Source: Lolium rigidum (taxonomy: Eukaryota; Streptophyta; Magnoliopsida; Poales; Poaceae). From it: a stretch of DNA of 64,000 bases. The notes below the pieces were generated by a model. The model was not told the DNA's origin and ran no database searches. It saw only the letters and a list, made by a program, of their open reading frames with translations. Positions 23,887 to 35,229 of the stretch are shown piece by piece (within the stretch, counting starts at the first letter, position 1; each line of letters starts with the position of its first letter). A program made the translations under genes and the position numbers. The DNA lies in the NCBI RefSeq assembly GCF_022539505.1, contig NC_061514.1:341976644-342040643 (forward strand), given 5' to 3'.

Positions 23887-24050
23887 TCACTCACCAGCTT
23901 GACGCGGGTTCAGGTCACTCGGCATTGCCATCCCTTCCCTACATGCAGTTGCTTCCATCACCTCAGGGTCAAACATACCCTGAAAAATCATCGGTGAAGC
24001 ACCGATAAAGACTCTTGCCGAATCGCATGCTACGTGGCAGAAGGGATGTG
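23887..24050 (-). pseudogene. Short RNase H-like LINE fragment
   Basis: The stretch FQGMFDPEVMEATACREGMA on the minus strand resembles the E-containing helix of LINE RNase H domains (x-PEVxEAxACREGxAxAxDL). The flanking sequence is degenerate. Confidence 0.4.
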
Positions 24051-24340
24051 ACAGGGCGCTGAATTCTGGTAGCCGGTAGCCGGCCACGAAGTGCAACTGG
24101 CAACCGGCCTCGGACCTCCGATGACGGCGACATAGTTGGTCCAACTGAGCGGAAGCCCAGCCGGACCATGCCGATCAAGAGCCATGCCGGGCAACAACGC
24201 AGTCGGCCTCGTCAGGCCAGCCCTCCTCTTGTTTATCTCCTTGTATTTGGCATACCGGGGGGCCATCCCCTCGACATGGATAGATCTTTATGATGAAATG
24301 TGTGTCCTCGGTAAGGTGTTCATGTGAGGTTTAATTATTT

Positions 24341-25806
24341 TGAAATTGACCAGCTTATTTGCTATGGCAAGGGGATCCACTCTCCTCATACTTATTCCTC
24401 ATTTGTGCTAAAGACTGTAAAGTCTATTATCTAATGGCGAGGTGGTAGGATTATTGGAAAGGATTAAAGTGTGTAGTGATGCTTAATCAGTGTCACATTT
24501 TTTGTTCGCGGATGATTCACTTATTCTTATGAGGCAAACGGCAACAATGCAACATGTTTGAAGAATATTTTAGATACCTTGAACCTTCAGGGCAGTTGGT
24601 GTGCAAAATCAAGTGTATTCTATAACCCGAATACACATTCTTGTGCGATTGATGACGACAAGTGGGCAAAATACGCATCTGGATGTGCGAGTGGAGGTAT
24701 GCAATACTATTGATATCCAAACTGAAGTTATTTAAGTACTTGGGTTTACCAACTATGGTCGGGGTGGGTAGAAGTGATTGCTTCAAATATTTAATAGAGA
24801 GAGTTCAAAAATCATTAGTTGTTGGAAGAAGAAAATTTTATCCATGGGAGGAAATGAAGTGCTTTTGAAGCCAGTGGCACAAGCAATACCAAAACATGTG
24901 ATGTCTTTGTTTAATATTCCAAAAAAAATGGCAAAGGAATTATGGATGCAATGTCGCAACTCTGGTGGGATGATGATGTCAATGGCACTGGTTCGCGGGG
25001 TGGAAATTATGTATTCCTAAGAATAGAGGGGGATTAATTAGGATTTCAAGATCCTCACTGTTTTAACCTCGCAATGTTGGCTAATTAAACATGCGTGAAG
25101 CCTAATTTGTGAGCCTAACGTTTTGTGTGCGAGAGTTTTAAGGACAAGATAGTAAGATTTTGCATGCCGAAATAAAGAGTGTGGCTTCCTTTGCATGGAA
25201 AAGTATACTAGCTAGGGTCTAAATGTTCAAAAGGGGTTGTATTTGGCGAGTCGGTGATGGGTCACAAATAGATATATGGGCTGATACATGGGTACCTAGC
25301 AGCTAGGATGGGAAGGGAGATTCACTGAGATTGATGCAGGGAGATTCATTGTTGCATGTAACAAACAGAGATGATGCAGGGAGATTCATTGTTGCATGTA
25401 ACAACCCAATTCACTATGAGATTGAAACAAGCAAACACGACAGAGGCAAGAGCTATCAGCAGGGGTATTGCACTGGCCAACGAGATCGGATGTGATCGCA
25501 TAATCATCCAATCGGATTGTTTGCAGGTTGTTGAAGCTTTGCAATCGAGTTTTTTTCCATCTACGGCAGCTGCTGCAATTTTCGATTACATTTATATTCA
25601 GCGCTCTATTTTCACTAGTTGTGGGTTTAGCTTTTGCAATAGGGAAAGCAAGCACTGTTGCTTGCTGATCGCTTGTCGAGAGAGATGGATACACACCATA
25701 GTGTTTGGGCTGATGACCTGCCGAGTTTTATTGTTGCTTTGCTAATCAACAATGTATCTTTTGTTTGATTAATAAAGCTACGGAGCAAAGTTGCTATCAA
25801 AAAAAA
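24341..25806 (+). pseudogene. Decayed LINE: reverse transcriptase and RNase H pieces with A-tail
   Basis: Read on the plus strand across several frames. The RT signature FADDSLILMR (the YADD/FADD box) occurs near 24.5 kb. Then come LKYLGLPTMVGVGRSD and VLLKPVAQAIPKHVMSLFNI, an RT-thumb-like block, followed by a region like PKNRGGL. RNase H pieces EARAISRGIALANEIGCDR and IIIQSDCLQVVEAL occur near 25.45-25.54 kb. It ends with AATAAAGC and a run of A residues at about 25,799-25,806. The zinc-binding region between RT and RNase H is deleted. Multiple stops and frameshifts are present. Confidence 0.75.
25333..25408 (+). repeat. Tandem duplication (~40 bp) inside the LINE relic
   Basis: GATGCAGGGAGATTCATTG followed by TTGCATGTAACAA occurs twice, starting near 25,333 and 25,373. 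Confidence 0.8.
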
Positions 25807-26651
25807 GCTACGCAGCAAAGTCATGCTGTTTTTCTCAACAACAACAAAAAGTTCACCCACGCCTTGTGACTTGTGTACGGTAACATAGTCCGGCGGCAAA
25901 TAGTGTAGTACGCAACGGCCGGCGGCACTGAGCTCTGCTTCCTCGCAGCTTCCGACTCGATTTCCACAACGTGTACGAAGTCCCTATAGCACGATTCGCG
26001 TCACGCTCAACCGCTCTTTCTCACGCTGGAAGCACGCACGGCTCCACCTACACACTTGTTAAACAGAGGCTGGCTGCGCAAGCTAGGACCCTTCTGAACA
26101 TGTCCATGTCAACTTCAACCAGAATTTCCAGCTCGTTCACAGCAGCAGCTGCAAGGAAGCTTCCTGGCGGGAAAGAAGAAGCAGCCTGCGATGTCGACGC
26201 ACGCACACGACGAGATCGTGCTGAAAGGAGATTCACCGGGCCTGCAGGGTCGTCGGTGGCCTTTTGATTTTAGACTGTCATCCATGCTCTCAAATTTGAA
26301 CTGGTTTTCTGGCCAAGACTTTGCAGAGACAGAGTCGTTAATCGACCACCACGCTGCGCGAAAATGAAGCGAAAGATCGTGCTCCGATCAAGTTGGAAAC
26401 AATGTATAAGTATATCAAGGTTGATATGAGATCATGGGGTTGCCAAACTTATTTATGATCAATTGGCAAAACCAGTTCTTCTTCGTTCCATTAATAAAAC
26501 TTGAGAGAATTAGTGCGTTAATCAGTTGCACAATCCATCGATCCGCCCGCAGCTCGATCTCGGCAGAAGGAAAAACAAACGAGCAAGAACAAAACACACG
26601 CACTCCCATCTTCTGCCGAGCCGAGGGACGTGAAAGATCGGCCATCAGTTT
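25807..26651. other. Intergenic region downstream of the EF-hand gene
   Basis: This contains the 3' flank of the EF-hand gene. An open frame at 25,971-26,267 has no recognisable domain. No gene is supported. Confidence 0.45.
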
Positions 26652-27278
26652 TTAGCAGAGGCCGTCCTCGAGGAAGGTGACGAACTGGAACAGGTTCATC
26701 CCGCTCCCGCTCCCGCTCCCGCGGCTGGCGGCCGCGATCATGGCCTCGCAGGACGCGGCGTCCTCCCGGAACCCGAGCCTCGCCAGCGCGGCCTGCAGGT
26801 CCGCCGCGCCGATGAGCCCGTCCTTGTCGCCGTCGAACACGGCGAAGGCGCGACGCACCTCCGCGAAGCTCGGCTCCTCGGCGTCGAACAGCCGGGACAC
26901 CTCGGCGCGGCCCATGCTGGCCTTGAGACCCTCGCCGGTGCCGCACACGCCCAGCCCGATCCGGGCCATGATCGCCTCCACCTCCTCCTTCCTCAGCTCT
27001 TCCTCCTCCTCCTCCTCGTTGGAGTCCACGACGTTGTTATCAGCGCAGCATGACGCCGACGACGACGACGCGTACGTGCACGTGCACTTGGCGCAGCCGG
27101 CGTGAGAGGGGACGACGGCGAGGGACCTGGCGAAGGACTGCAGGAAGGAGGCGTAGCTGTGGAAGAAGGCGGAAGCGGCGGCAGCGAGGAAGCTGATCAG
27201 GTAGGGGATGACCAGCAGCGGCTCCCGGAAGGAGAGCACGCGGCGGAGGAGTGGTCGTGGCGCCGTTTGCTCTGCCAT
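26652..27278 (-). CDS. EF-hand calcium-binding protein, CML45/46-like
   Basis: Intronless gene, 208 aa, for a calmodulin-like calcium sensor. Residues 19-46 form a hydrophobic segment (LLVIPYLISFLAAAASAFFH), a probable membrane anchor or signal. A Cys-rich patch (C62, C65, C67, C77, C78) and a poly-Glu run (88-94) follow. The conserved block before the EF hand (EEVEAIMARIGL, then FDAEEPSFAEVRRAFAVFD) matches plant CML45/46/47. The first EF loop (149-160, DGDKDGLIGAAD) keeps the Asp ligands but ends in Asp rather than the usual Glu. The second loop (about 183-196) is a Ser/Gly run with no acidic ligands, so only one site can bind calcium well. The ATG at 27,278 is chosen for the hydrophobic segment and the TATA box 112 bp upstream. 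Confidence 0.88.
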   Translation of the reverse strand: MAEQTAPRPLLRRVLSFREPLLVIPYLISFLAAAASAFFHSYASFLQSFARSLAVVPSHAGCAKCTCTYASSSSASCCADNNVVDSNEEEEEEELRKEEVEAIMARIGLGVCGTGEGLKASMGRAEVSRLFDAEEPSFAEVRRAFAVFDGDKDGLIGAADLQAALARLGFREDAASCEAMIAAASRGSGSGSGMNLFQFVTFLEDGLC

Positions 27279-27389
27279 GGCGCTAGAGGTTAGAGCAAGA
27301 ATGCGCCGCGCGTGTTCAAGGCGAGGATCGGCCGATGGATGGAGTTGCTGCTCAATGTGTGTGGAGATATGGTGGGGGAATGGCGTGGC

Positions 27390-27395
27390 TTTATA
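27390..27395 (-). promoter_or_regulatory. TATA box of the CML-like gene
   Basis: The minus strand reads CATATAAAGCC about 112 bp upstream of the ATG. Confidence 0.6.
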
Positions 27396-29790
27396 TGACG
27401 ACCTGGGGCTGGAATATCGGGGAGTAAACAAGTCCGGTCGCCAGGAAGCTCCCTTTGCATTTGCATGGCGATGGCTCCGGAGGAGGAAGTTGCCTCCGTG
27501 CTTCGCCATGCCATGACAGGGATGGTGGAACATTAATAATCAACGTCAGGAAAAATACGAATGGGACTTGAAGAATACTGAGAAAGCAATGGACATGAGA
27601 GGAAAAATTGGGAGGAAATTGGGATCGCATCGGGTGGTAGCTGTAGTTTGGTGCGGGATCAATTCGTGCGGATGGATCGGTTGGGATTTGATGATGGGCT
27701 TGACATTTTGGGTGCATCGCATCGCATCGCATCGGACGGCTAGATGAGCGCGAAGCTTCGAGGAAACTGGAGTGTGGGCGTGTGGCTAGCTTGCTAGCTC
27801 GCCGGCAATAGTAAAGTAACCAACTGGCCGGACTACGTGCATCCCAGTCCGTCACCCACCTATTCGTTTCTGGCGGATTCGGTTTATTGCAGAAATGGCC
27901 CTCCGGGGACCGAAGCCTCCAAGAAAATCTCGACGTATCTCCGATGAGGAGGACTTTTGAGCGTACTGTGCAGCCATAAAGGTTGCTGCATGTACTAGGT
28001 CTGGATAATTTGCTTCTTTGCTTAAATTGCTAAAAATGCCTACAAACATATTTTAAAATGTCAAAAAATCGGAAGTATAATTTCGGGTTCATAAAAAATG
28101 CCATTTTTTACACAAGCCACAAAAATATTCATCAAAACTTTGTGTACGCACATAATATGTCTACCACACGTGAAATGTTTTGGCATAATTTTTTGATATT
28201 TGAAAATATGTTTTTTCACGCAATGGGTTCATATACTTCTAGGAGCCAAAGTGGATTTCCTCCCAATTTTCATGTAATTATTTGCAGATACCAACAATAA
28301 TGATAAGTAGATAACCAACATGTGATTGGATGGTTATGAGGGCGGATCAAACCACAAGTTTGATGCTTTGGTGTGTCATATAGGAGGTTTTTTGTTTCGG
28401 TGAGAGATGACGTTCTCATCTTAAAAAGAAATGATCAAATAACAAAATTTCTCGATTAAAAACAAACATCGCAACTGGGCCCGTGGACGTAACAAGTTGC
28501 ATGTCCTCTGTCTCATAATTTTCCAGATTAATTAGTATCTATTTTTTATTTATTGTAAATTTTCAAGGGTCAGACAAAAAGAAATGAATAAACACAAATT
28601 GTCCGAATAAGAAAAAGCGACAAAGCTTTCTACTATTGCTAAAAGTCTCTGCAATATTATTTGCCTGAATCTGACAAAAAATGACAAAACTTTGTGACAC
28701 CGTTTTAATTTTTTATTTAAAGGTTTTTCAAAAGTTTGAACAACGGACTAATCTTGAATGAATCTAATAAAAAGTGTTGAAACATTTTAAACGGGCAAAC
28801 AAAATGTCTCAAGTTTACTAGAATAATTATTAATGTCTATTTATTCAATTTATCGAATTTTTAAAATTCTTTAGGAGTTTTTTATATTTTGAATCTTTTT
28901 GTAGAATCTATCCAAACCTGAGCCAGATGAAAGGGGATATGTGCATGTCATGTAATCACTTACTTACGTGCAGTAATTGTCCGAATTGCCATTAATCGAG
29001 CTAATCAAGGATTTATAGCTATGAACAACATATTAGATGTTTTCTTTTGGTTTGTTGAACAAAAACATACTAGTGAGTAGTTCGCCGCAAGGGTCTGGAC
29101 ACTAGCTGGTGGTTCGTGCAGTTTTCTCCATGTAGTATTAAATAATTAAATAAAAATGTGGGGGAATAAACTAAATTTACACATTAGAAAATAGATGAGG
29201 TACGAAAAAATTAACTCCAAACTACATCAAAAATAACAACGTCCAATAAATTAAGAGAGCAAAATCACTTCGTTTTTAGTGTTGTTTTTAACGGAGGCAA
29301 ATTTGTTCCCTCATCCATTAGTTAAGAAGAGAAGTGCTCAATTTTTAGGAGAAAAACAAGCGAAAAACTACAACAACATGGCCAAGTCCACGCACACCCA
29401 GCAACAATGACCCGAACAACATGGCCATACTTACTCTAACCAACACAAGAGATCACAAGGCGACACGATCGAACGAATGTAGATTATTTCAGAATAAATT
29501 TTAGAGTTAGAATGTAGACTATTTCAGAATGGAGGGAGTAAGTCAAGAAAATGGTACTGCCACTTGCAAAATACTCCTTATGAAACTGGTACATAGTTAT
29601 GTATAGGGACGCAGAAATTCAAAATGTTCACTAGCTGTCATTACACCACGGTGAGTACGGCGCAGGGAATCCCCTCGAAATTACGATCTGAACCCGCCTG
29701 ATTCCCAACGACCTAGCAGCCTCTTGCTTGCAGCCTAGCTGGCAATTTTGGATCATACGCACGCACGTCCAGACTAGCAGCTCTTCGTAC
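27396..29790. other. Intergenic region, AT-rich, no gene seen
   Basis: This includes the upstream flank of the CML-like gene with a short GCATC pentanucleotide repeat near 27,713-27,735. A long AT-rich stretch without coding signals follows. Near 29,541 the sequence AATGGAGGGAGTA looks like one end of a Stowaway MITE, but the opposite end is not seen. Confidence 0.5.
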
Positions 29791-30085
29791 TTAGAGCATC
29801 CCCACTCGTTGGCGCTCCCCACGCCTAAATCCAGCGAAATTTTCGTCCGGATTGGAGGAAGATTTGGCGTGGGGAGTAGTAGTTTCCCGCACGCGTGCCT
29901 GGGCGAAATCGACGATGCGAATTTAAAAACGGAAACTTGACAAACTACGGCTAAAAACGGGTGAATATAGACTAAATTTAATGATATTTATTATATTACG
30001 GGCGGAGTTCATACATAGAGGCCGAATTCGACTATATTTCGAATTCGGCTAGGGAATTCAAACGCTAATTTTAAAACACGGCGCT

Positions 30086-31264
30086 CTACATGCCGAAATG
30101 GCGGTAGAACACCGTGTAGTCGCCGCCGTCGTCGTCGGAGCCGTCGTCGTTCCCCTTCGGGCCGCGCGGCTCCGGCTGCTCGCGCCTGCTGGCCGCGTCT
30201 CCCGGCCCGTGGATGGCTTGTACCCGGTCGTCGTCGGAGGACTCGAGGTCGACGACGGGGACGGCGACGCCGGATGGAGGTGTCGCGGAGACGGCGGTAG
30301 CGCGCGACATCGTCGTTGGCGGTTGGAGCGGCGCGGGCGCCGAGTTGGCGTGCGGCGGCCGGGTCCGGCGGCCCGCCGCTGCCGCTCCGCCTCTGGCGCT
30401 CCCGGTCGCGCCCGGCCCGCTCCCGGTGCGGCGTCGTCCGCGCGCTTCTCCTCCTCCATGTCATGCAGCGACACGGCGATCGCCTCCGCCATCGCGGCGT
30501 CCTCCGCGCGCTTCGCCTCCTCCTCGGCGAGCTGGTTTGCGGCGGCCTCTTTCTTCGTCTTCTTCCGGCTGCTCGCGGCGCGGAAGGCTGGTCGCGGATG
30601 ACGAGGGCGCCGCCGCTGCGCCCTCCGGTCGGCGGCGGAGACGCCGGCTCCTTCTTGACGCGCACCGGCGTCGAAGGCGGCGTCGCCTCCTCCCTCTTCA
30701 CCGGCGCCAAGGATGACCTCGGCGCCGATCCGGAAGACGACGAGCCGGCGGCCATGCGCCGTGGGCTGCCGGACGCTTCCCGACGGCGGCTCGCCGATGC
30801 CCTCGATGGAGGGGGCATCGTGAGCACGGGAAGTTGCCGCCCTCGATGTGCTCGAGGACGTTCGCCGACGTCCTTTCCGGCGCGCTCCACCAACGTCGGC
30901 GGCCCGCGGCGTTGTTGCGCGGAGGCGGAGGCGGCGGGCCGTCATAGGCCGCCAGCTCCCGCTCCCACCGCTGGAGGAAGAACGAGTTCCACCTCGTGTA
31001 GTTGTCGGGGTGGTGGCGCGGGTCGGCGCGCTCTTCGTCCGTCATCGCCATCCGAGCCTCCTCGATGGCGACGTCGAGGGCGTGATCCCGCGGCGGCGGC
31101 GGGATCGGTACGCCGCCAGCACTTAGCCGCCAGCCGCCTCCGGGAGGCCTCGTGTCCGGCGGGCAGGGGTACCCCGCCTGGTGGAGGAGGTGCCCCTCCC
31201 ACGCGTGGAGCGACCGGCGGGGAAGCCGTTGTTGGGCCGCGCCGTCGTCGTCGTAGAACGCCAT
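30086..31264 (-). pseudogene. Passenger gene of the Harbinger-type element, unknown function
   Basis: It starts MAFYDDDGAAQQRLPRRSLH at 31,264 and ends GDYTVFYRHFGM-stop at 30,086. Recognisable features in order: a Pro-rich start (YPCPPDTRPPGGGW), a helical block (DHALDVAIEEARMAMTDEER and WNSFFLQRWERELAAYDG), a Ser/Arg-rich basic middle (VKREE, VRVKKEPASPP), an Ala/Glu-rich helix (KEAAANQLAEEEAKRAEDAA) and an acidic end (DDGSDDDGGDYT). At least three frameshifts (near 30.84, 30.60 and 30.40 kb) break it. I recall similar hypothetical proteins being common in pooid grasses, but no domain is known to me. It lacks the Myb/SANT pattern of normal Harbinger ORF1. Confidence 0.6.
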
Positions 31265-31332
31265 CGGGAGAGTAGAGGGAGAGTGGAGGGAGAGTGGAGC
31301 ACGGGGTACGCCTCGCGGCGAGCGAGCGGCGT

Positions 31333-31338
31333 ATATAG
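31333..31338 (-). promoter_or_regulatory. TATA box of the Harbinger passenger gene
   Basis: The minus strand reads CCTATATACGCC, followed by a repeated CTCCACTCTCCC leader and the ATG about 70 bp on. Confidence 0.5.
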
Positions 31339-31786
31339 GCGCGGGCGGCGCGGGGATTAAATGCCGCGTGGAATGCGACGCGTCCGCGGCGGGCGGCCCG
31401 GCGGCGGCCTTTAGTGCGCGCGGAAGACGATGCGTGCGCGGAAGACGACGACATTAACTCGCCGCGTGGCCGGCGAATGCGGACCGGCCGCAGCCTTTAC
31501 GGCGCGCGGAAGACGATGCGATGAGGACGACGATCGGTTTCTCTCGCCGACAAGTTGGGGCCACCGGACGCGCGGAAGTTTCCTCGGTATTTCTGCGCTT
31601 TCGTTTCGTCCGGAGTCCCCGAGCGCTCCCCGGGGGGCCGGGGATGGCGTGGGATCGCCGGATGAATTTAGGCCCAAATCCGGACGAAAACGAGGAACCG
31701 GGAGCGCGACTGGGCCGAATTACGCCGTCCGAATGGCAAAAACGCTCGCCGGGGGCTTGTTCGGGGGACGAGTGGAGATGCTCTTA

Positions 31787-32664
31787 ACCCATTTTCAATA
31801 GACGCACGTACACGGATCCGGATCTAGTGTCGGGCACTCGGGCTAATCACGCTTATCATCAGAGCTAAGCAAATGGCTCCTTGCTGTATGTATGTCGGGG
31901 CAGTGTCGCCGCGGATCAAGATAACCACAAAGAGTTCGCGGGTTACGAGCTTCGTCCGTACCCAAATCCAAGCTGTTCGACTAGTGCTTGAGCTTCAAAA
32001 GACGAGCCCGGCCTCGTGCGTGTTTCGTACCTGGTTACGTACGTCGACATGGGCAAAACCTGACGGCTTCACATGCTCATCAGTATAGTTCTAGCCAGGT
32101 TTTTTCTGTCATTATGTGCGCGTTTTACCTTAACTAGTAAGCTCGTTATGGGCTTGAGCGACCGGTTTAGCTGGCATCACACTAGGATTCAGTAGCTTGT
32201 CCGTCAGATCGGATCGGCCTGAACTTTGACAGCTAAGTAGTAGTAAGAGTTAAGAGTGCCACCGTAGCAGTACAAGTAATTAACAAGTTGAGAGCATATG
32301 AAAGTCCAATTAACCTGTAGGAAACCAGAGCATATGGGCGTTCAAATATTGTAGCGCTGTCGGCCGTTCGTCGCATTTGGGACATGTAATTTCATACTGC
32401 CTTTATTTTATGATGTTAAGTTTTTTTGTTTGTGAAGTGGTAAAACAATAGGCTGAAATGATCGTGGGATGAAAGAGAGTGTACGTTAGGGTTCATGATT
32501 TAGGGTTCGTGCGTGGATGAACAAAAACACTCCTGAATAAGTGGCCGGCCGGCAGCAAATTTAGAGTTTGAACAGGTATGGCCGCCGTGTGCTGCTATAG
32601 GCTCGATCCAGTGGGACGATACGCGTGCAGGCAGCGGCCGGCACGTCGTGGTTCAGGTTCAAGC
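31787..32664. other. Intergenic spacer between two Harbinger-type elements
   Basis: No gene, RNA or repeat structure that I can support. ORFs are short and lack recognisable domains. Confidence 0.5.
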
Positions 32665-32667
32665 TTA

Positions 32668-33660
32668 GAGCATCTCCAACAGAGGCTCTAAAATTTGGCG
32701 CTGTAAGCTTGGCTTTGCAGCGCGCTCGATCCGGATATAGCGCGCGGTGCCGACGCGTGCTTCGCCAGAGGCTCTATTTTACAGCGCAACCACGAAGCTC
32801 GAAAAACAACCCTCCACCGGAGGCTGTAAAATAGAGCTCCACAAACAAGTTTCTTCAACATTCATAGAACAAACAAGATCAAACAGGCTACAAATAAATC
32901 TGAAAAATTCAACTAAATTACTGCGCATTATCCATGTAGCTAGAAATTGATCTAGCTAGCAAGCTAGCAATCGAATCTCCATGCGCGGCAGGCCGAAATT
33001 AGTTCGTGCGTGCGTGCGCCGCCACATCAATCGAGTCCGCGCGCGGCGAATCGAGTCTAGCTAGCCACAACAATCGAAATCGAGTCCGTGCTGCGTGCGC
33101 GGCCGGCGGAGCTCGCAGCCGCGGCGGCCAACGGAGCTCGTAGCGCGGCGGCCGGCGGAGCTCGCGGGGAGCCGACGGAGCTCGCAGGCACGGCGGTCGA
33201 CGGAGCTCGGAGGGCGGCGGTCGACGGAGCTCGCAGGGCGGCGGTCGACGGAGCTCGCAGGCGGCGGCCGGCGGAGCTTGCGGGGAGGCCGGCGGAGCTC
33301 GCAACACGGCGGCCGATGGAGCTCGCGGGGCGGCCGACGGAGCTCGCGGGGCGGCGGCCGGCGGAGCTCGCGAGGGAGGCGGCCGGCGAAGCTTGCGGCA
33401 CGGCGGCCGGTGGAACTCGCGATGCGGCGGTCGGCAGAAGCGAGCGGTTTCTTTCGCGCGAGCGGTTTCGGCTTACGGCGCGCGGTAGCCGGCGCACTAG
33501 ATATACCGCTTTTGATAGCGCAAAGTACCGCGCGCACTAAAATATTTACAGCGCGGTCTATTTTACAGCGTCTGCTGGAGGGAAGAAAAATGCATCTGAC
33601 GCTGTATATTGACAGTTATTTTAGCGCAGCGTTATTTTAGAGCCTCTGTTGGAGATGCTC
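32668..33660. mobile_element. Non-autonomous PIF/Harbinger-type element (993 bp) with internal minisatellite
   Basis: Near-perfect terminal inverted repeats: the left end reads GAGCATCTCCAACAGAGGCT and then CTAAAAT, and the right end is its reverse complement. TTA flanks both ends (32,665-32,667 and 33,661-33,663). The interior is AT-rich at the left and contains the GC-rich minisatellite at 33,105-33,435. It encodes no transposase. Confidence 0.88.
33105..33435. repeat. GC-rich minisatellite (~20-30 bp units around GGAGCTCGC)
   Basis: The core CGGCGGAGCTCGC recurs well over ten times with variable spacers. Because unit lengths are often multiples of three, Arg/Pro- and Ala/Ser-rich open frames appear on both strands; these are a by-product, not genes. 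Confidence 0.85.
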
Positions 33661-33663
33661 TTA

Positions 33664-35229
33664 ATTTGAAACTGGCGGAAGACCACGTAGCCTATGATCT
33701 CCTGCATACAATCCACACGAAATTGCTGGTACCGACTTGACCTTAACCATCTGAGCACACAACTCAACTCAACCATAACAAATCGTGGGTGACTATACTC
33801 CACAGACTGCATACTAGGTACTATCAAGCAGTGACCAGTCCCCCTCAAAAGAGCAGCCGGGTGTAGATTAACTCCAACTTGCTTAGTCGTGTGGTGAAAT
33901 TTACAAGATGTGGACCGACCGACCGGGCTTCAGTTTGCGACATTTTCACACTGGAAACTTTCAAATAATTCATACTACGAATTAAGAAGCAACCTCGATC
34001 GCTTCGTAACGTGGACCTGTGTAGTACGTACCCGTACATGTGCGCGCGCCATGGCGGAATCGAGTCCGAATGTCAGATGCGTGCGCATGGAGAGTGGACA
34101 ATGGTGAGTGAGGACCTCGGCAGCTTCCCGGACGTTTTCAGACCGGCGGCGCTTGACAATCAAGCAAGCTAGCAATGATCATGTTGCTGTCTCGCTCGGT
34201 CCCCTAGGCGGCCTTTCTTCCACCGTTAGTCTCGGCGGAACAATCAAGCGGCGACTTCGCGGCGAGACTTGGGAAGAAAGGGTGGTGCAATGGTGGTGGC
34301 AACGGGCCCTGTGCACCGCGCCACCAGGTAAAGGTTAGAGTTCCGGTAGGGGTTTGTTGGTTCAGTGCACCGGTCGCTGGCGGCAGCGGCACGCAGGCTA
34401 CCAGGAAGCAGAGTGAGCATCGTCTCGTCGGATCAGATGAATTGTTTGGATATGCCAATTGACAACCAGTCAGTCGGTCTTCGCTGATATGATGCTCGGA
34501 GACGGAGGGCGCGCCCGGGCTTGCTGCAAGTTCAGATTGCGACTGAAAGCGGATTATCCACGATTCTAAGAACAACCCAATCTGGCCATTCGTCCATTCT
34601 GATGGTCATCATGGGCAGTACGTTTGGTTGCACCATAGGAGGTGATCTAAGAGCATTTGCACCGGGCCCCCAAGATGCTCTTTAAATGGGCCCGATAAAT
34701 ATTGCTTCTAAAAGTAATAAAACATCCTTTATCGAAAAAAAAGATAAATATGCTCACGTGGAATCGTCCGCCAGAAGTTGGTGTAGACTAAAACTTAGTC
34801 CGGCACTTTTGAGCCATATACCTAGCACATGCTGACCGTCACTGTGGGCGTGGGCACACACGTCCACACGGCAGCGACCCAACCATTCTTCCCGTCCTAC
34901 ATCTCTTCTCTCGCGGCCTCTCCCACCTAAATCGGTGCCGCTACCGTCCCACTTCTATGCGGGCATTTCAGCTGGTGCTGCCAATCATCGCCGACATTGG
35001 CCGCCTAGGACCTCCTCTTCCATGTTAGTTGTATCGGTCCGTGCCTCTTCTTTGATGCGGCGGATCTCCGACAAGCCGGATCATGGCTACGGCTCACAAC
35101 CACCTTGCACACGGCTTGTTAGGCCATTTGACTATGTATATGTTTTTCTAGATTTTTTCTCTCATTAATTTAGATAGAGTGTTAGATATCTGATTATTCA
35201 TTGTTTGATAATAAATAGACGGTGTATAG
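33664..35229. other. Intergenic region; possible left end of a Harbinger relic
   Basis: No gene is supported. At about 34,650 the sequence TAAGAGCATTTGCACCGGG resembles the GAGCAT ends of the nearby Harbinger-type elements, and could be the left end of the element that contained the transposase relic to the right. Confidence 0.4.

Larger units (their letters stand above)
22796..24340. other. Intergenic region with small retroelement relics
   Basis: No gene is supported. It contains a possible tRNA-derived SINE piece at 23,735-23,812 and a short RNase H-like LINE fragment at 23,887-24,050. Other ORFs here are short and have no recognisable domain. Confidence 0.5.
29794..31783 (-). mobile_element. 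PIF/Harbinger-type element (1990 bp) carrying a non-transposase gene
   Basis: The left end GAGCATCCCCACTCGT and right end (reverse complement GAGCATCTCCACTCGT) form a terminal inverted repeat. TTA lies on both sides (29,791-29,793 and 31,784-31,786), the 3-bp duplication typical of PIF/Harbinger. The interior is very GC-rich and holds one broken gene on the minus strand with its own TATA box; no DDE transposase is present. Class is assigned from the ends and target duplication. Confidence 0.75.

Noticed and set aside
25971..26267. 98-codon open frame downstream of the CML-like gene
   Set aside because: Ser/Thr/Arg-rich with no domain and an antisense frame of similar quality.
30098..31275. 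Plus-strand open frames of 167-319 codons
   Set aside because: Antisense to the GC-rich Harbinger passenger gene; no domain, and the minus strand has the start, TATA box and conserved-looking ends.
33057..33640. Arg/Pro- and Ala/Ser-rich open frames of 100-180 codons
   Set aside because: Translations of a GC-rich minisatellite inside a MITE, open in several frames on both strands.
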